Source of the DNA: Serpens sp035306625
GTDB lineage: Bacteria; Pseudomonadota; Gammaproteobacteria; Pseudomonadales; Pseudomonadaceae
DNA length: 7,414 nucleotides
Assembly (NCBI GenBank): GCA_035306625.1
Contig: DATGNS010000255.1
Coordinates: 1-7,414 of the forward strand
Direction: 5' to 3'
The position numbers and the translations under genes were made by a program. Under the pieces are notes generated by a model, which worked only from the letters and a program-made list of their open reading frames with translations, was not told the DNA's origin and did no database searches. Shown one piece after another: positions 1 through 5,729 of the stretch; the stretch's first letter is position 1; each line of letters opens with the position of its first letter.

Positions 1-314
1 TACTCACGCTCCAGGGTGGTACCGCCGGCGCCGAACATCGTCGCCGCACCGCCGCCTCCGCCACTTGAGGCCGCCTCGCCGGCGCTCCAGCCTTCGGGGG
101 GCTCGGGGAAGGTGTCGGCGATGCGCCCGGACATCAGCTTGCGAATATCGTTGATGGCGAACTCCAGCTCGGTGATCGCCGCGCCGTACTCCTGCTCCTG
201 ATAGAGCTCCAGGCCCAGCTCGATCTGCTCGGTGACATCATCCGCCTGAGCGCTCAAGGCCCCCATGGAAAGAAATAGTGCTCCCACCGTGCATACTCCA
301 ATGCCGCGCTTCAT
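1..314 (-). CDS. Small exported protein of unrecognised family, 3' end outside the window
   Basis: Partial: 104 residues are visible and the frame is still open at the left edge. Residues 1-24 look like a Sec signal peptide: K2 and R3, a hydrophobic core, and a cleavage site after the SAQA sequence at 21-24. The cysteine at position 8 is too early for a lipobox. Residues 26-60 are helical and resemble one TPR-like helix pair, with the pattern LYQEQEYGAAITELEFAI. A tryptophan at 76 follows a proline-rich turn, and residues 85-98 are glycine-rich and probably flexible. The start is supported by a GAGGAGGG ribosome binding site about 6 bases upstream. It is the last visible gene of the leftward envelope cluster, 123 bases after the membrane protein gene, with a hairpin in that gap. 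I do not recognise the family. A periplasmic location is inferred from the signal peptide only. Confidence 0.75.
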   Translation of the reverse strand, partial: MKRGIGVCTVGALFLSMGALSAQADDVTEQIELGLELYQEQEYGAAITELEFAINDIRKLMSGRIADTFPEPPEGWSAGEAASSGGGGGAATMFGAGGTTLERE

Positions 315-366
315 GACCGCGCCCTCCTCGTGATGGAACCTTCTTGGCTCCGGCTCCTGCAGCATA

Positions 367-394
367 GCAGCGCCCCGACCCTCGGTGGCGCTGC
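367..394 (-). other. Strong hairpin in the gap between two leftward genes
   Basis: On the minus strand GCAGCGCC pairs perfectly with GGCGCTGC. Inside that stem a CCGA/TCGG stem closes on a GGG loop, and a single A bulge separates the two stems. This gives 12 base pairs in 28 bases. It lies 43 bases past the stop of the membrane protein gene and about 50 bases before the next start. No T-tract follows, so it is not a typical intrinsic terminator. It could stabilise the 3' end of the upstream message, attenuate transcription, or simply be a by-product of high GC content. Confidence 0.45.
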
Positions 395-437
395 CTCCCC
401 CTCTGACGTCCTGTTCTGCTCTCGCGATCTGCACGGC

Positions 438-1418
438 TCACCTCCGCGACTCGGCCGCAGGAGTCGGAGCCTCTTCCTGGCTGCCGGTGGCTTTCTCCTT
501 GAGGGTGCGGAACTTCTTCGACATGCCGTCCAGCTTCGCCTCCCATTCGGGGTCAGGGGTCTGGCCTTCGATGGTCTTGAAGTAGGCCTGCATCATGCAG
601 GTGATGGCGAAGGGCTCGAGCACCGCCACCTTGACGCTCCAGGCGAACAGCAGCGCCACCACCACGCCGGTAGCCGACCAGCCACCGGGGATCAGGTAGG
701 CCACCAGGGCCGCCGGCGCCAGCATCACCAGAAAGATCACGAAGGAGAGCCCGTAGACGATCAGCGCCAGCCAGGCGGCGTTCTTGAACATCGGCTTGAG
801 GTTCTGGCCGTAGAGCACCAGGCCGTCGCGGGAGGCGCCCCAGGGGTTGTCGGCCCGGGTGCGGAAGCTGTAGGCGAGAATCACCTCGTCGATAAAGCCC
901 ACGGCAATACGCAGGAACATCTGCACTACGCGCAGGAACTGCTGCGCCCCGGGAAACGGCAGCAGGCGAAAGACGCTGCGCACCAGTCCGGTCAGGGCCT
1001 TCAGCACGCCCTTGATCAGCTGGTCCACAGCGAACAGGGCGCTGGCCTGACCGAAGCGCTCCTTGACCGAGGCGGTGGCGTGCTGGATCTGGCTGCGCCC
1101 GTGGGGCAGCGACTGCCCCTCGAGCAGCTCCACCAGCACGGCGATGTGTCCCGCCTTGACCATATAGAGCAGATACTCGCGCAGCACGTACATGATCACG
1201 CCGACGATGCCGAAGCCGATGGCACCGCCCCAGAAGGTGGTAGCCGCCCGGAAGCCTTCATCGCCGAAGCCGCCGATGCCCCAGCCGACGCCGGCGCCTA
1301 CGCCGGTCATTAGCACATAGGCCAGCGCGACGCCGAAGTAGACCGCCAGCCGGAAGAGCAGAAAGGGCATTGTCTTGACCATCAGCCCCACCGACTGACC
1401 GATACGAAAGTCCCACAT
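438..1418 (-). CDS. Polytopic inner-membrane protein of unrecognised family (326 aa)
   Basis: Four hydrophobic stretches are clear: about residues 18-48 (rich in glycine), 60-79, 217-243 and 250-276. A central part (about 100-205) holds amphipathic helices with many basic residues. The C-terminus (280-326) is charged, soluble and probably cytoplasmic; it carries a TIEGQTPDPEWEAKL segment and ends in a low-complexity tail. The sequence has no catalytic motif, ATP-binding loop or transporter signature that I recognise. The frame opens 13 codons earlier at 1457, but I chose the ATG at 1418 because a strong AGGGGGA ribosome binding site sits immediately before it and the protein then begins MWDF just ahead of the first membrane segment. 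It follows the WD40 gene by 104 bases and precedes the small exported protein gene, so it probably works with other envelope proteins of this cluster. The function is unknown. Confidence 0.85.
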   Translation of the reverse strand: MWDFRIGQSVGLMVKTMPFLLFRLAVYFGVALAYVLMTGVGAGVGWGIGGFGDEGFRAATTFWGGAIGFGIVGVIMYVLREYLLYMVKAGHIAVLVELLEGQSLPHGRSQIQHATASVKERFGQASALFAVDQLIKGVLKALTGLVRSVFRLLPFPGAQQFLRVVQMFLRIAVGFIDEVILAYSFRTRADNPWGASRDGLVLYGQNLKPMFKNAAWLALIVYGLSFVIFLVMLAPAALVAYLIPGGWSATGVVVALLFAWSVKVAVLEPFAITCMMQAYFKTIEGQTPDPEWEAKLDGMSKKFRTLKEKATGSQEEAPTPAAESRR

Positions 1419-1421
1419 GGG

Positions 1422-1428
1422 TCCCCCT
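1422..1428 (-). promoter_or_regulatory. Ribosome binding site that fixes the membrane protein start
   Basis: AGGGGGA on the minus strand ends 3 bases before the ATG at 1418, with its AGGG core 6 bases from that codon. The in-frame ATG at 1457 has no comparable site, which favours the shorter protein. Confidence 0.6.
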
Positions 1429-1522
1429 ATGGCATGACCAGGTAATCCGATAGGCACAGGCTAGACGCAGATCGGTCCGGCGGCCCCCTTCATCCAAACG
1501 GGGCCACGACCACGCGAAACCA

Positions 1523-2623
1523 CTAGATGCAAAGCTGAGTGGTCCACTCCTCCGGCTCGGTGGGGCCACGCCAGCACTGGTGCTTGCGCTCCACCCGCAC
1601 CAGCTCCCAGAGGCTTTCCTCCCGCGGCTCGAAGGTCAGCCGGTAGCGCCAGGCCCGCAGGGCATCGTCCTTCAGGTTGCTCAGGGTCAACATGACGCGC
1701 ACCTCCCCCGACTCCAGCATCCGCTGCTCGATCTGCTCCACGGTCACGGGGTTGGGCAGCTCCCGGCTGTAGTGCTCACGCGCCAGGGTCACGGGATCTC
1801 GCGCGACGGTCTCGCCGGGAAGATCAAGCTCCAGGTATTCCGTCGCGGTCTCGCCGGCCGGTTCAGCCGAGGCATCCTGCTCGTCGGTCTCCCGCCGCCA
1901 GACGCGCACAATGGGGGCGGGATAGGTGGCCGGCCGGCCCGCCCAGGCAAGATGTTCGCCCGCCTCACTCAGGGCGAGCGCATGGGCAGGCCCCTGCCGC
2001 GGCATGGGCAGCTCGTCGGCCGCCGCTTCGGCAGCGCTCGCGGTCAGGAGCCCCTCGGGGATCTGCTCGGCACGTTCGACCGCCTCGCCGGTCGCCAGGG
2101 AGTAGCGCTGGGCATCCCGCCCGCAGGCCGCCCAGACGCTCTCGCCATCGGCCGTGAAGCCGACCTCCCGACACCCCTGGCTGCCCGCCAGGGAGTGCAG
2201 TAGCTTTCCCGTTGCCGGGTCCCAGAGCTTGAGCGACGCCTTCGGCACCACGCCGGGATTCCAGCTGGTGCTTGCCAGAACGCTGCCGTCGGGGCTGAAG
2301 GCCAGGCCGGTGACGGGAAGCGTCCACTCCACCTCCGGGGAGCGATGGCCGTCCAGCTGCTGTATCAGCCTGCCCGAGGCGACTTCCCACACCTTCAGAG
2401 TCGACTCCTCGGCGCTGGCCAGTCGCGTACCGTCGGGAGAGAGCGCCAGCTGTGTCGCGCTCTCCTCAAGCTCCAGCTCATGCTGTATGTCGGCGGTCTG
2501 CCAGCCCGCCAGGCCACCTCCCAGGGCAAAGGCCGGCAGGATGCCTGCCACAAGGCCCAGGGCGATGGCGTGTCGCCCTGCTCCCTGACGAGCCCAAGCG
2601 TCAAGTCGCTCTCGAAACACCAT
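1523..2623 (-). CDS. Membrane-anchored WD40-like beta-propeller protein (366 aa)
   Basis: The N-terminus has arginines at 4, 6, 12 and 17 before a hydrophobic, glycine-rich segment at about 19-41. This fits an uncleaved signal anchor with the rest of the protein in the periplasm. Three WD40-type repeats are recognisable. Two are good: residues 57-90 with LALSPDG and LKVWEVASG, and 104-145 with LAFSPDG and LKLWDPATG. A weaker one at 152-180 has VGFTADG. A fourth degenerate unit with VRVWRRE lies near 205-245. A complete propeller normally needs six to eight blades, so this is either a partial or strongly diverged propeller or one completed by a partner. Residues from about 260 to the end are a different, mixed alpha/beta region that ends in a tryptophan/cysteine motif (QCWRG, then TTQLCI). 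WD40 domains are protein-binding platforms, so a scaffold role is inferred. The start has a GGGAG site 7 bases upstream. The gene lies 18 bases after the OmpA-family gene and is almost certainly cotranscribed with it. Confidence 0.85.
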   Translation of the reverse strand: MVFRERLDAWARQGAGRHAIALGLVAGILPAFALGGGLAGWQTADIQHELELEESATQLALSPDGTRLASAEESTLKVWEVASGRLIQQLDGHRSPEVEWTLPVTGLAFSPDGSVLASTSWNPGVVPKASLKLWDPATGKLLHSLAGSQGCREVGFTADGESVWAACGRDAQRYSLATGEAVERAEQIPEGLLTASAAEAAADELPMPRQGPAHALALSEAGEHLAWAGRPATYPAPIVRVWRRETDEQDASAEPAGETATEYLELDLPGETVARDPVTLAREHYSRELPNPVTVEQIEQRMLESGEVRVMLTLSNLKDDALRAWRYRLTFEPREESLWELVRVERKHQCWRGPTEPEEWTTQLCI

Positions 2624-2641
2624 TTTCAGCTCCCGTGGCGC

Positions 2642-3613
2642 TCACTGCGCCATCTGCACCAGTTCCACCCGGCGATTACGACTGCGCCCCTCTTCGGTCA
2701 GGTTGGTGGTGATGGGGGCCATCATGCCGGCTCCTGCCGCCTGCAGCCTATCGCCTGAAACCCCGTGCTGCTCGATCAAGTGGTCCATGACCGAGGTGGC
2801 ACGCGCCATCGACAGCTGGACGTTGTAGTCGTAGCTGCCGGTATTGTCGGTGTGGCCGACCACCAGCAGATGCAGGTCGGCGCGCTCCTGCATCAAGTCT
2901 GAAATGGTGGCAAGCGCATCGGCAGAGTCGGGCAGGATCTCGGCGCTGTCATGCTCGAACAGAATGTCCTGCACCGCCACTCGGCCATCTTCCATCAGGC
3001 CGGACGCCATCTCGTCTGCGGTGAGGGGCCGATGGTCCATGGCGGTCTCCATCTCTTCGGCTGTGACCACCGTCATGGAGACGGCCGCGCCGTCCACCCG
3101 GCGGGCGTTGAAGGCGGCGATACCCGCGAGCACCGTGCCGTCGGCCGAACGCACCGCGAGATAGCGGATGTCGCGATTCCCGGACGCAAAGTGACAGCAG
3201 CTGCGCGCACCACGTTCAAAGAGGCCGGCATTGTTGAAAAAGAGCCTTCCCGCCCCCCCGGAGAGCTCATCGTTGGAAGCCGCATAGAGCACCTCAAAGC
3301 CCCGCTCCTCCAGCGCTTGCCGATAGTTGCGCTTGACCTGGAGCGGGGTGATATCGGGATTATCAAAGGTATAGCTCAGCGACAGCACTTCGCCTTCCAG
3401 GCTCTCCATGCTCTCGATCCCGTCACCGTCGTAAGGGCCGGTGGGGATGCTGACCCGATCATATTCGCTTCGGTCGAAGTGGACGATGCTGGAGCCGGCA
3501 ACGCGGGGAATCTCCGCGTGATCATAGGCGCCGTCGATATCTGCCTGGGCGACAACGAGAAACGATGTCGTCAATAGCGCGGTGGATGCCAGGGTCAAAC
3601 GCTTTTTACGCAT
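2642..3613 (-). CDS. Exported DUF4892-like protein with C-terminal OmpA peptidoglycan-binding domain (323 aa)
   Basis: Residues 1-24 form a Sec signal peptide (MRKKRL, hydrophobic core, cleavage after AQA). Residues 25 to about 190 resemble the DUF4892 family: an early IPRVAGSSIVHFDRSEYD stretch, an LEGEVLSLSY strand, an NYRQALEERGFEVLY helix-strand unit and a later cysteine pair (SCCHF). From about 205 to the end is a typical OmpA C-terminal domain. It has DILFEHDSAEIL, the GHTDNTGSYDYN loop and the RSRNRRVEL ending. Asp256 and Arg271 match the aspartate and arginine that hold diaminopimelate in this family. The protein should therefore sit in the periplasm or outer membrane, bound non-covalently to peptidoglycan. 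No beta-barrel is visible, so this is not a classical OmpA porin. The start has a GAGG site 7 bases upstream. It is the first gene of the leftward cluster and is divergent from the signalling operon. Confidence 0.92.
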   Translation of the reverse strand: MRKKRLTLASTALLTTSFLVVAQADIDGAYDHAEIPRVAGSSIVHFDRSEYDRVSIPTGPYDGDGIESMESLEGEVLSLSYTFDNPDITPLQVKRNYRQALEERGFEVLYAASNDELSGGAGRLFFNNAGLFERGARSCCHFASGNRDIRYLAVRSADGTVLAGIAAFNARRVDGAAVSMTVVTAEEMETAMDHRPLTADEMASGLMEDGRVAVQDILFEHDSAEILPDSADALATISDLMQERADLHLLVVGHTDNTGSYDYNVQLSMARATSVMDHLIEQHGVSGDRLQAAGAGMMAPITTNLTEEGRSRNRRVELVQMAQ

Positions 3614-3753
3614 GGCGGGGCCTCTATATCAACGACTCATCGGCGGGCATATCGCCTTCAAGGCTAGTTCACTCTCGTTAGCCCGACCCCGTTCGTTTGC
3701 AGGGGGACAGAAAAAGCCTGCCAGACCAAGATGAAAGGTGAAGAGTACGCAGC

Positions 3754-3798
3754 ATGGACTATGGTGAGACTGGCCAATACGACGATGAGGAGGCTTAG
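3754..3798 (+). CDS. Possible 14-residue acidic leader peptide
   Basis: ATG at 3754 opens a short frame reading MDYGETGQYDDEEA. Its TAG stop at 3796-3798 directly abuts the ATG of the next gene. A purine-rich GGTGAAGAG stretch lies about 9 bases upstream and could bind ribosomes. The ribosome binding site of the next gene lies inside this ORF, so translation of one would affect the other. The ORF is short enough to arise by chance, and the only support is its position. It could also be the tail of a lost gene. Confidence 0.2.
   Translation: MDYGETGQYDDEEA
3787..3793 (+). promoter_or_regulatory. Ribosome binding site of the sulfite-oxidase-fold-like gene
   Basis: A perfect GAGGAGG lies 5 bases before the ATG at 3799. 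It fixes the start of the first gene of the signalling operon. Confidence 0.75.
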
Positions 3799-4302
3799 AT
3801 GCCGAGACGCCAACTGCTATGGCTCGCTCTCCTGCTGCTGCCCATCGCCCAGGCAGCGGCCTCCCCTCTTGCGGCCCCTGAAGGCCCCCCTTTGCTCAAG
3901 GTGAGCGGTAACATCAGCCACACCAACAAGGCCAACGCGGCCCACCTCGACCGCGCCATGCTGGCGGCGCTGCCCCGCCATGAGCTCGAGACCAGCACCT
4001 CGGTGACCGACGGCGTCAACCGCTTCGAGGGCTTTCTGATGCGCGATCTGCTGGAGAAGCTCGGCGCCGAGGGAGAGACCGCCGCCGCGATCGCCCTCAA
4101 CGACTATCTGATCGAGATTCCCATAGCGGACTTTCACGACTACGACGTGCTGGTGGCCGACACCATGGACGGCGAGGCGCTGACGCCTCGGGACAAGGGC
4201 CCGCTGTGGATCGTCTACCCCCGGGACGACCACCGTGAGCTGCAGGACATCCGCTATGACTATCGCTGGGTCTGGCAGCTGTATCGTCTCGAGATTCAGT
4301 GA
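3799..4302 (+). CDS. Periplasmic molybdopterin-oxidoreductase-fold protein lacking cysteine (167 aa)
   Basis: Residues 1-21 are a signal peptide with a very hydrophobic core and an AQAAA cleavage region. The R3-R4 pair followed by QLL could also be read as a short Tat motif, although the core favours Sec. The mature part resembles small proteins of the sulfite oxidase / molybdopterin-binding fold. It has an early LLKVSGNIS strand, FEGFLMRDLLEKLGA at 76-90, a Y103 and IPIADF segment, DKGPLWIVYPRDD at 132-144, and the C-terminal WVWQLYRLEI. Catalytic members of that family coordinate molybdenum with a cysteine; this protein has no cysteine at all, so it probably is not an active enzyme of the usual kind. 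It may bind a ligand or a partner without catalysis. Its stop overlaps the start of the histidine kinase gene, so the two products are made together. This suggests a periplasmic input or accessory protein for the kinase. The fold assignment comes from remembered sequence patterns. Confidence 0.8.
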   Translation: MPRRQLLWLALLLLPIAQAAASPLAAPEGPPLLKVSGNISHTNKANAAHLDRAMLAALPRHELETSTSVTDGVNRFEGFLMRDLLEKLGAEGETAAAIALNDYLIEIPIADFHDYDVLVADTMDGEALTPRDKGPLWIVYPRDDHRELQDIRYDYRWVWQLYRLEIQ

Positions 4303-5729
4303 TGTCCTCGGGCCGTCCCGCCTATGTGCTCCCGGGAGTGGCGATCCTGGCCTTCGTCGCCTTCCTGAGCTTCGCCCTGTTTCGTCTCTTCCTGATCGAA
4401 GAGGACATGCGCGACAACGTCGACGAGAACATGCTGTGGGTGACGACCCAGGCCCAGGTGGCCAGCCATCGCTTCGAGCAGGCCGTCAGCCGCCAGGCGC
4501 TCGGCCACCCCCACGACTCGCCCTCGCTGCGGCTCGACGTCCTGTTCAGCCGCCTGATGCTGATGGATGAGGGGCCCCAGCGCCGCTACCTGCGCCGGGT
4601 CGACCTCGAGGCGCCCCTGGACGATGTCCTGGCACGCCTCGAGGCCATCGACGCCCTGATGCAGCCCCCGGCGGAGGATGCGGCCGAGCGCGCCCGGGCC
4701 ATTCAGCGCGAGCTCGACCCGCTGATGACGGGACTCAACCGTATCGCCACCGGTGTGATGAAGGAGGAGTGGGAGGCCACCGGCGCCCGCCTCGACCGCT
4801 ATCACGCCAGCCTCCTGCAGGTAATTGCCGCGGCGGTAGGCATCCTGATCTGTGGCCTGCTGCTGACCAGCCTGCTGATCCACGCCCTGCGCCAGCGGCG
4901 CACGGCTCAGCGGGATCTGATGGCCCACCGCGACCACCTGGAAGAGGAGGTCGAGCGTCATATCGGTCGCTACCGGCAGACCGCCGAGGCGCTGGCCCGC
5001 TCGCTGAAGCGCGAAAAGGGGGTCAGCGAGTTCTACCGCAGCTTCGCCGGCATGGTCTCCCACCAGTTTCGCACGCCCCTGGCGGTGATCGATTCGGGGC
5101 TGCAGCGGCTGATTCGCCGTCACGACGACATGCCGCCGGCACAGCGCCTGGAGCGCTATCACCGGCTCCGCGAAGCGGTGGCACAGATGACGCGCCTGGT
5201 GGAGAGCTCCCTGACCGCGGCACGCCTCGACGGCGACCAGGTGGAATCACGCCCCGCAGCGTGCAGCCTCACCGACCTGGTGGCGCAGGCGTGCCGCCTC
5301 CAGCGGGAAGCCCACGGCGAAGCGCGTCTCCAGGTGTCGGAACCGCAGGCGCCGCTGGAGGCCTGGTGCGATCGCAGCCTGGTGGAGCAGATCCTGGCCA
5401 ACCTGCTCTCCAATGCGCTCAAGTATTCCCCCGCGGCTGAACCGGTCAGGGTGCAGCTGGGCGCCGAGGGTGCCAGGGTCTATTGCCGCATCGAGGACCA
5501 CGGCATCGGCATCCCCGACGAGGAGCTGCCGCGCCTTTTCGAACGCTTCTTTCGCTCGAGCAACGCCCGGGGGATCTCGGGCCTCGGCCTGGGCCTGAAC
5601 ATCGCACGCCACCTGGCCCGGCTCCAGGGCGGCGACGTCACGGTGTCTTTTGTGGAAGGCGAAGGCACCACCTTCACCCTCTGGCTGCCCGCCGCGACCG
5701 GGAGGAATCAGGATGTGGAACCCAGCTGA
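4302..5729 (+). CDS. Sensor histidine kinase, two transmembrane segments (475 aa)
   Basis: A membrane segment at about 8-32 and another at 171-194 enclose a periplasmic sensor region of roughly 138 residues. That region is mostly helical and acidic and has no motif I can name. There is no evident HAMP domain; a charged coiled-coil linker (about 203-243) leads directly into the HisKA domain. The H-box is SHQFRTPL with the predicted phosphorylated His254. The ATPase part has the N-box ILANLLSNALKYSP (Asn367, Asn371), the G1 box DHGIGIPDE from Asp399, the F-box LFERFFRS at 412-419 and the G2 box GLGLGLNIA from 427. All key residues for autophosphorylation are present, so it should be active. The start is the ATG that overlaps the TGA of the preceding gene (TGATG); a GTG one codon earlier is an alternative. 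The 3' end overlaps the response regulator gene by 17 bases. The signal is unknown and may come through the periplasmic protein encoded just upstream. Confidence 0.95.
   Translation: MSSGRPAYVLPGVAILAFVAFLSFALFRLFLIEEDMRDNVDENMLWVTTQAQVASHRFEQAVSRQALGHPHDSPSLRLDVLFSRLMLMDEGPQRRYLRRVDLEAPLDDVLARLEAIDALMQPPAEDAAERARAIQRELDPLMTGLNRIATGVMKEEWEATGARLDRYHASLLQVIAAAVGILICGLLLTSLLIHALRQRRTAQRDLMAHRDHLEEEVERHIGRYRQTAEALARSLKREKGVSEFYRSFAGMVSHQFRTPLAVIDSGLQRLIRRHDDMPPAQRLERYHRLREAVAQMTRLVESSLTAARLDGDQVESRPAACSLTDLVAQACRLQREAHGEARLQVSEPQAPLEAWCDRSLVEQILANLLSNALKYSPAAEPVRVQLGAEGARVYCRIEDHGIGIPDEELPRLFERFFRSSNARGISGLGLGLNIARHLARLQGGDVTVSFVEGEGTTFTLWLPAATGRNQDVEPS
5701..5706 (+). promoter_or_regulatory. 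Ribosome binding site inside the kinase gene that fixes the regulator start
   Basis: GGAGGA lies 6 bases before the ATG at 5713, within the last codons of the kinase gene. The same frame is open further upstream, with another ATG at 5650. The position of this site and the usual length of REC N-termini both favour 5713. Confidence 0.75.

Larger units (their letters stand above)
3614..3798. other. Divergent intergenic region between the envelope cluster and the signalling operon
   Basis: This 185-base stretch must hold the promoters for both directions, but I cannot assign a convincing -35/-10 pair on either strand. Visible elements are an 11-base palindrome with arms GCCTT/AAGGC at 3654-3664, which may be an operator or chance; a weak GCAGG/CCTGC inverted repeat around an A-rich loop near 3699-3721; and a purine-rich stretch at about 3729-3745. 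Its base composition is less GC-rich than the flanking genes. A short acidic ORF occupies its right end. Confidence 0.5.

Noticed and set aside
330..1313. A 327-codon open frame on the plus strand opposite the membrane protein gene
   Set aside because: The product is rich in His, Gln, Arg and Gly with no domain pattern. The minus strand here has a good ribosome binding site and clear membrane segments.
1482..1505. A GGCCCC/GGGGCC inverted repeat after the WD40 gene, considered as a terminator
   Set aside because: The stem is only 6 base pairs around a 12-base loop and no T-tract follows; such repeats are expected by chance at this base composition.
2951..3577. A 208-codon open frame on the plus strand opposite the OmpA-family gene
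   Set aside because: The opposite strand encodes a signal peptide and a textbook OmpA domain; this frame shows no recognisable pattern.
3731..3904. A short open frame starting at ATG 3731 that runs into the periplasmic protein gene
   Set aside because: It overlaps the signal peptide coding region in another frame, and its product becomes Cys/Pro/Arg-rich nonsense. The gene at 3799 has a perfect ribosome binding site.
4296..5162. A 288-codon open frame on the minus strand opposite the kinase gene
   Set aside because: It is antisense to the kinase, whose H-box and transmembrane segments are unambiguous, and has low-complexity Gln/Gly/Ala composition.
5650..5712. A longer N-terminus for the response regulator starting at 5650
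   Set aside because: The extra 21 residues are Pro/Lys-rich and lie wholly within the kinase G2/C-terminal coding region; the GGAGGA site fits the ATG at 5713.
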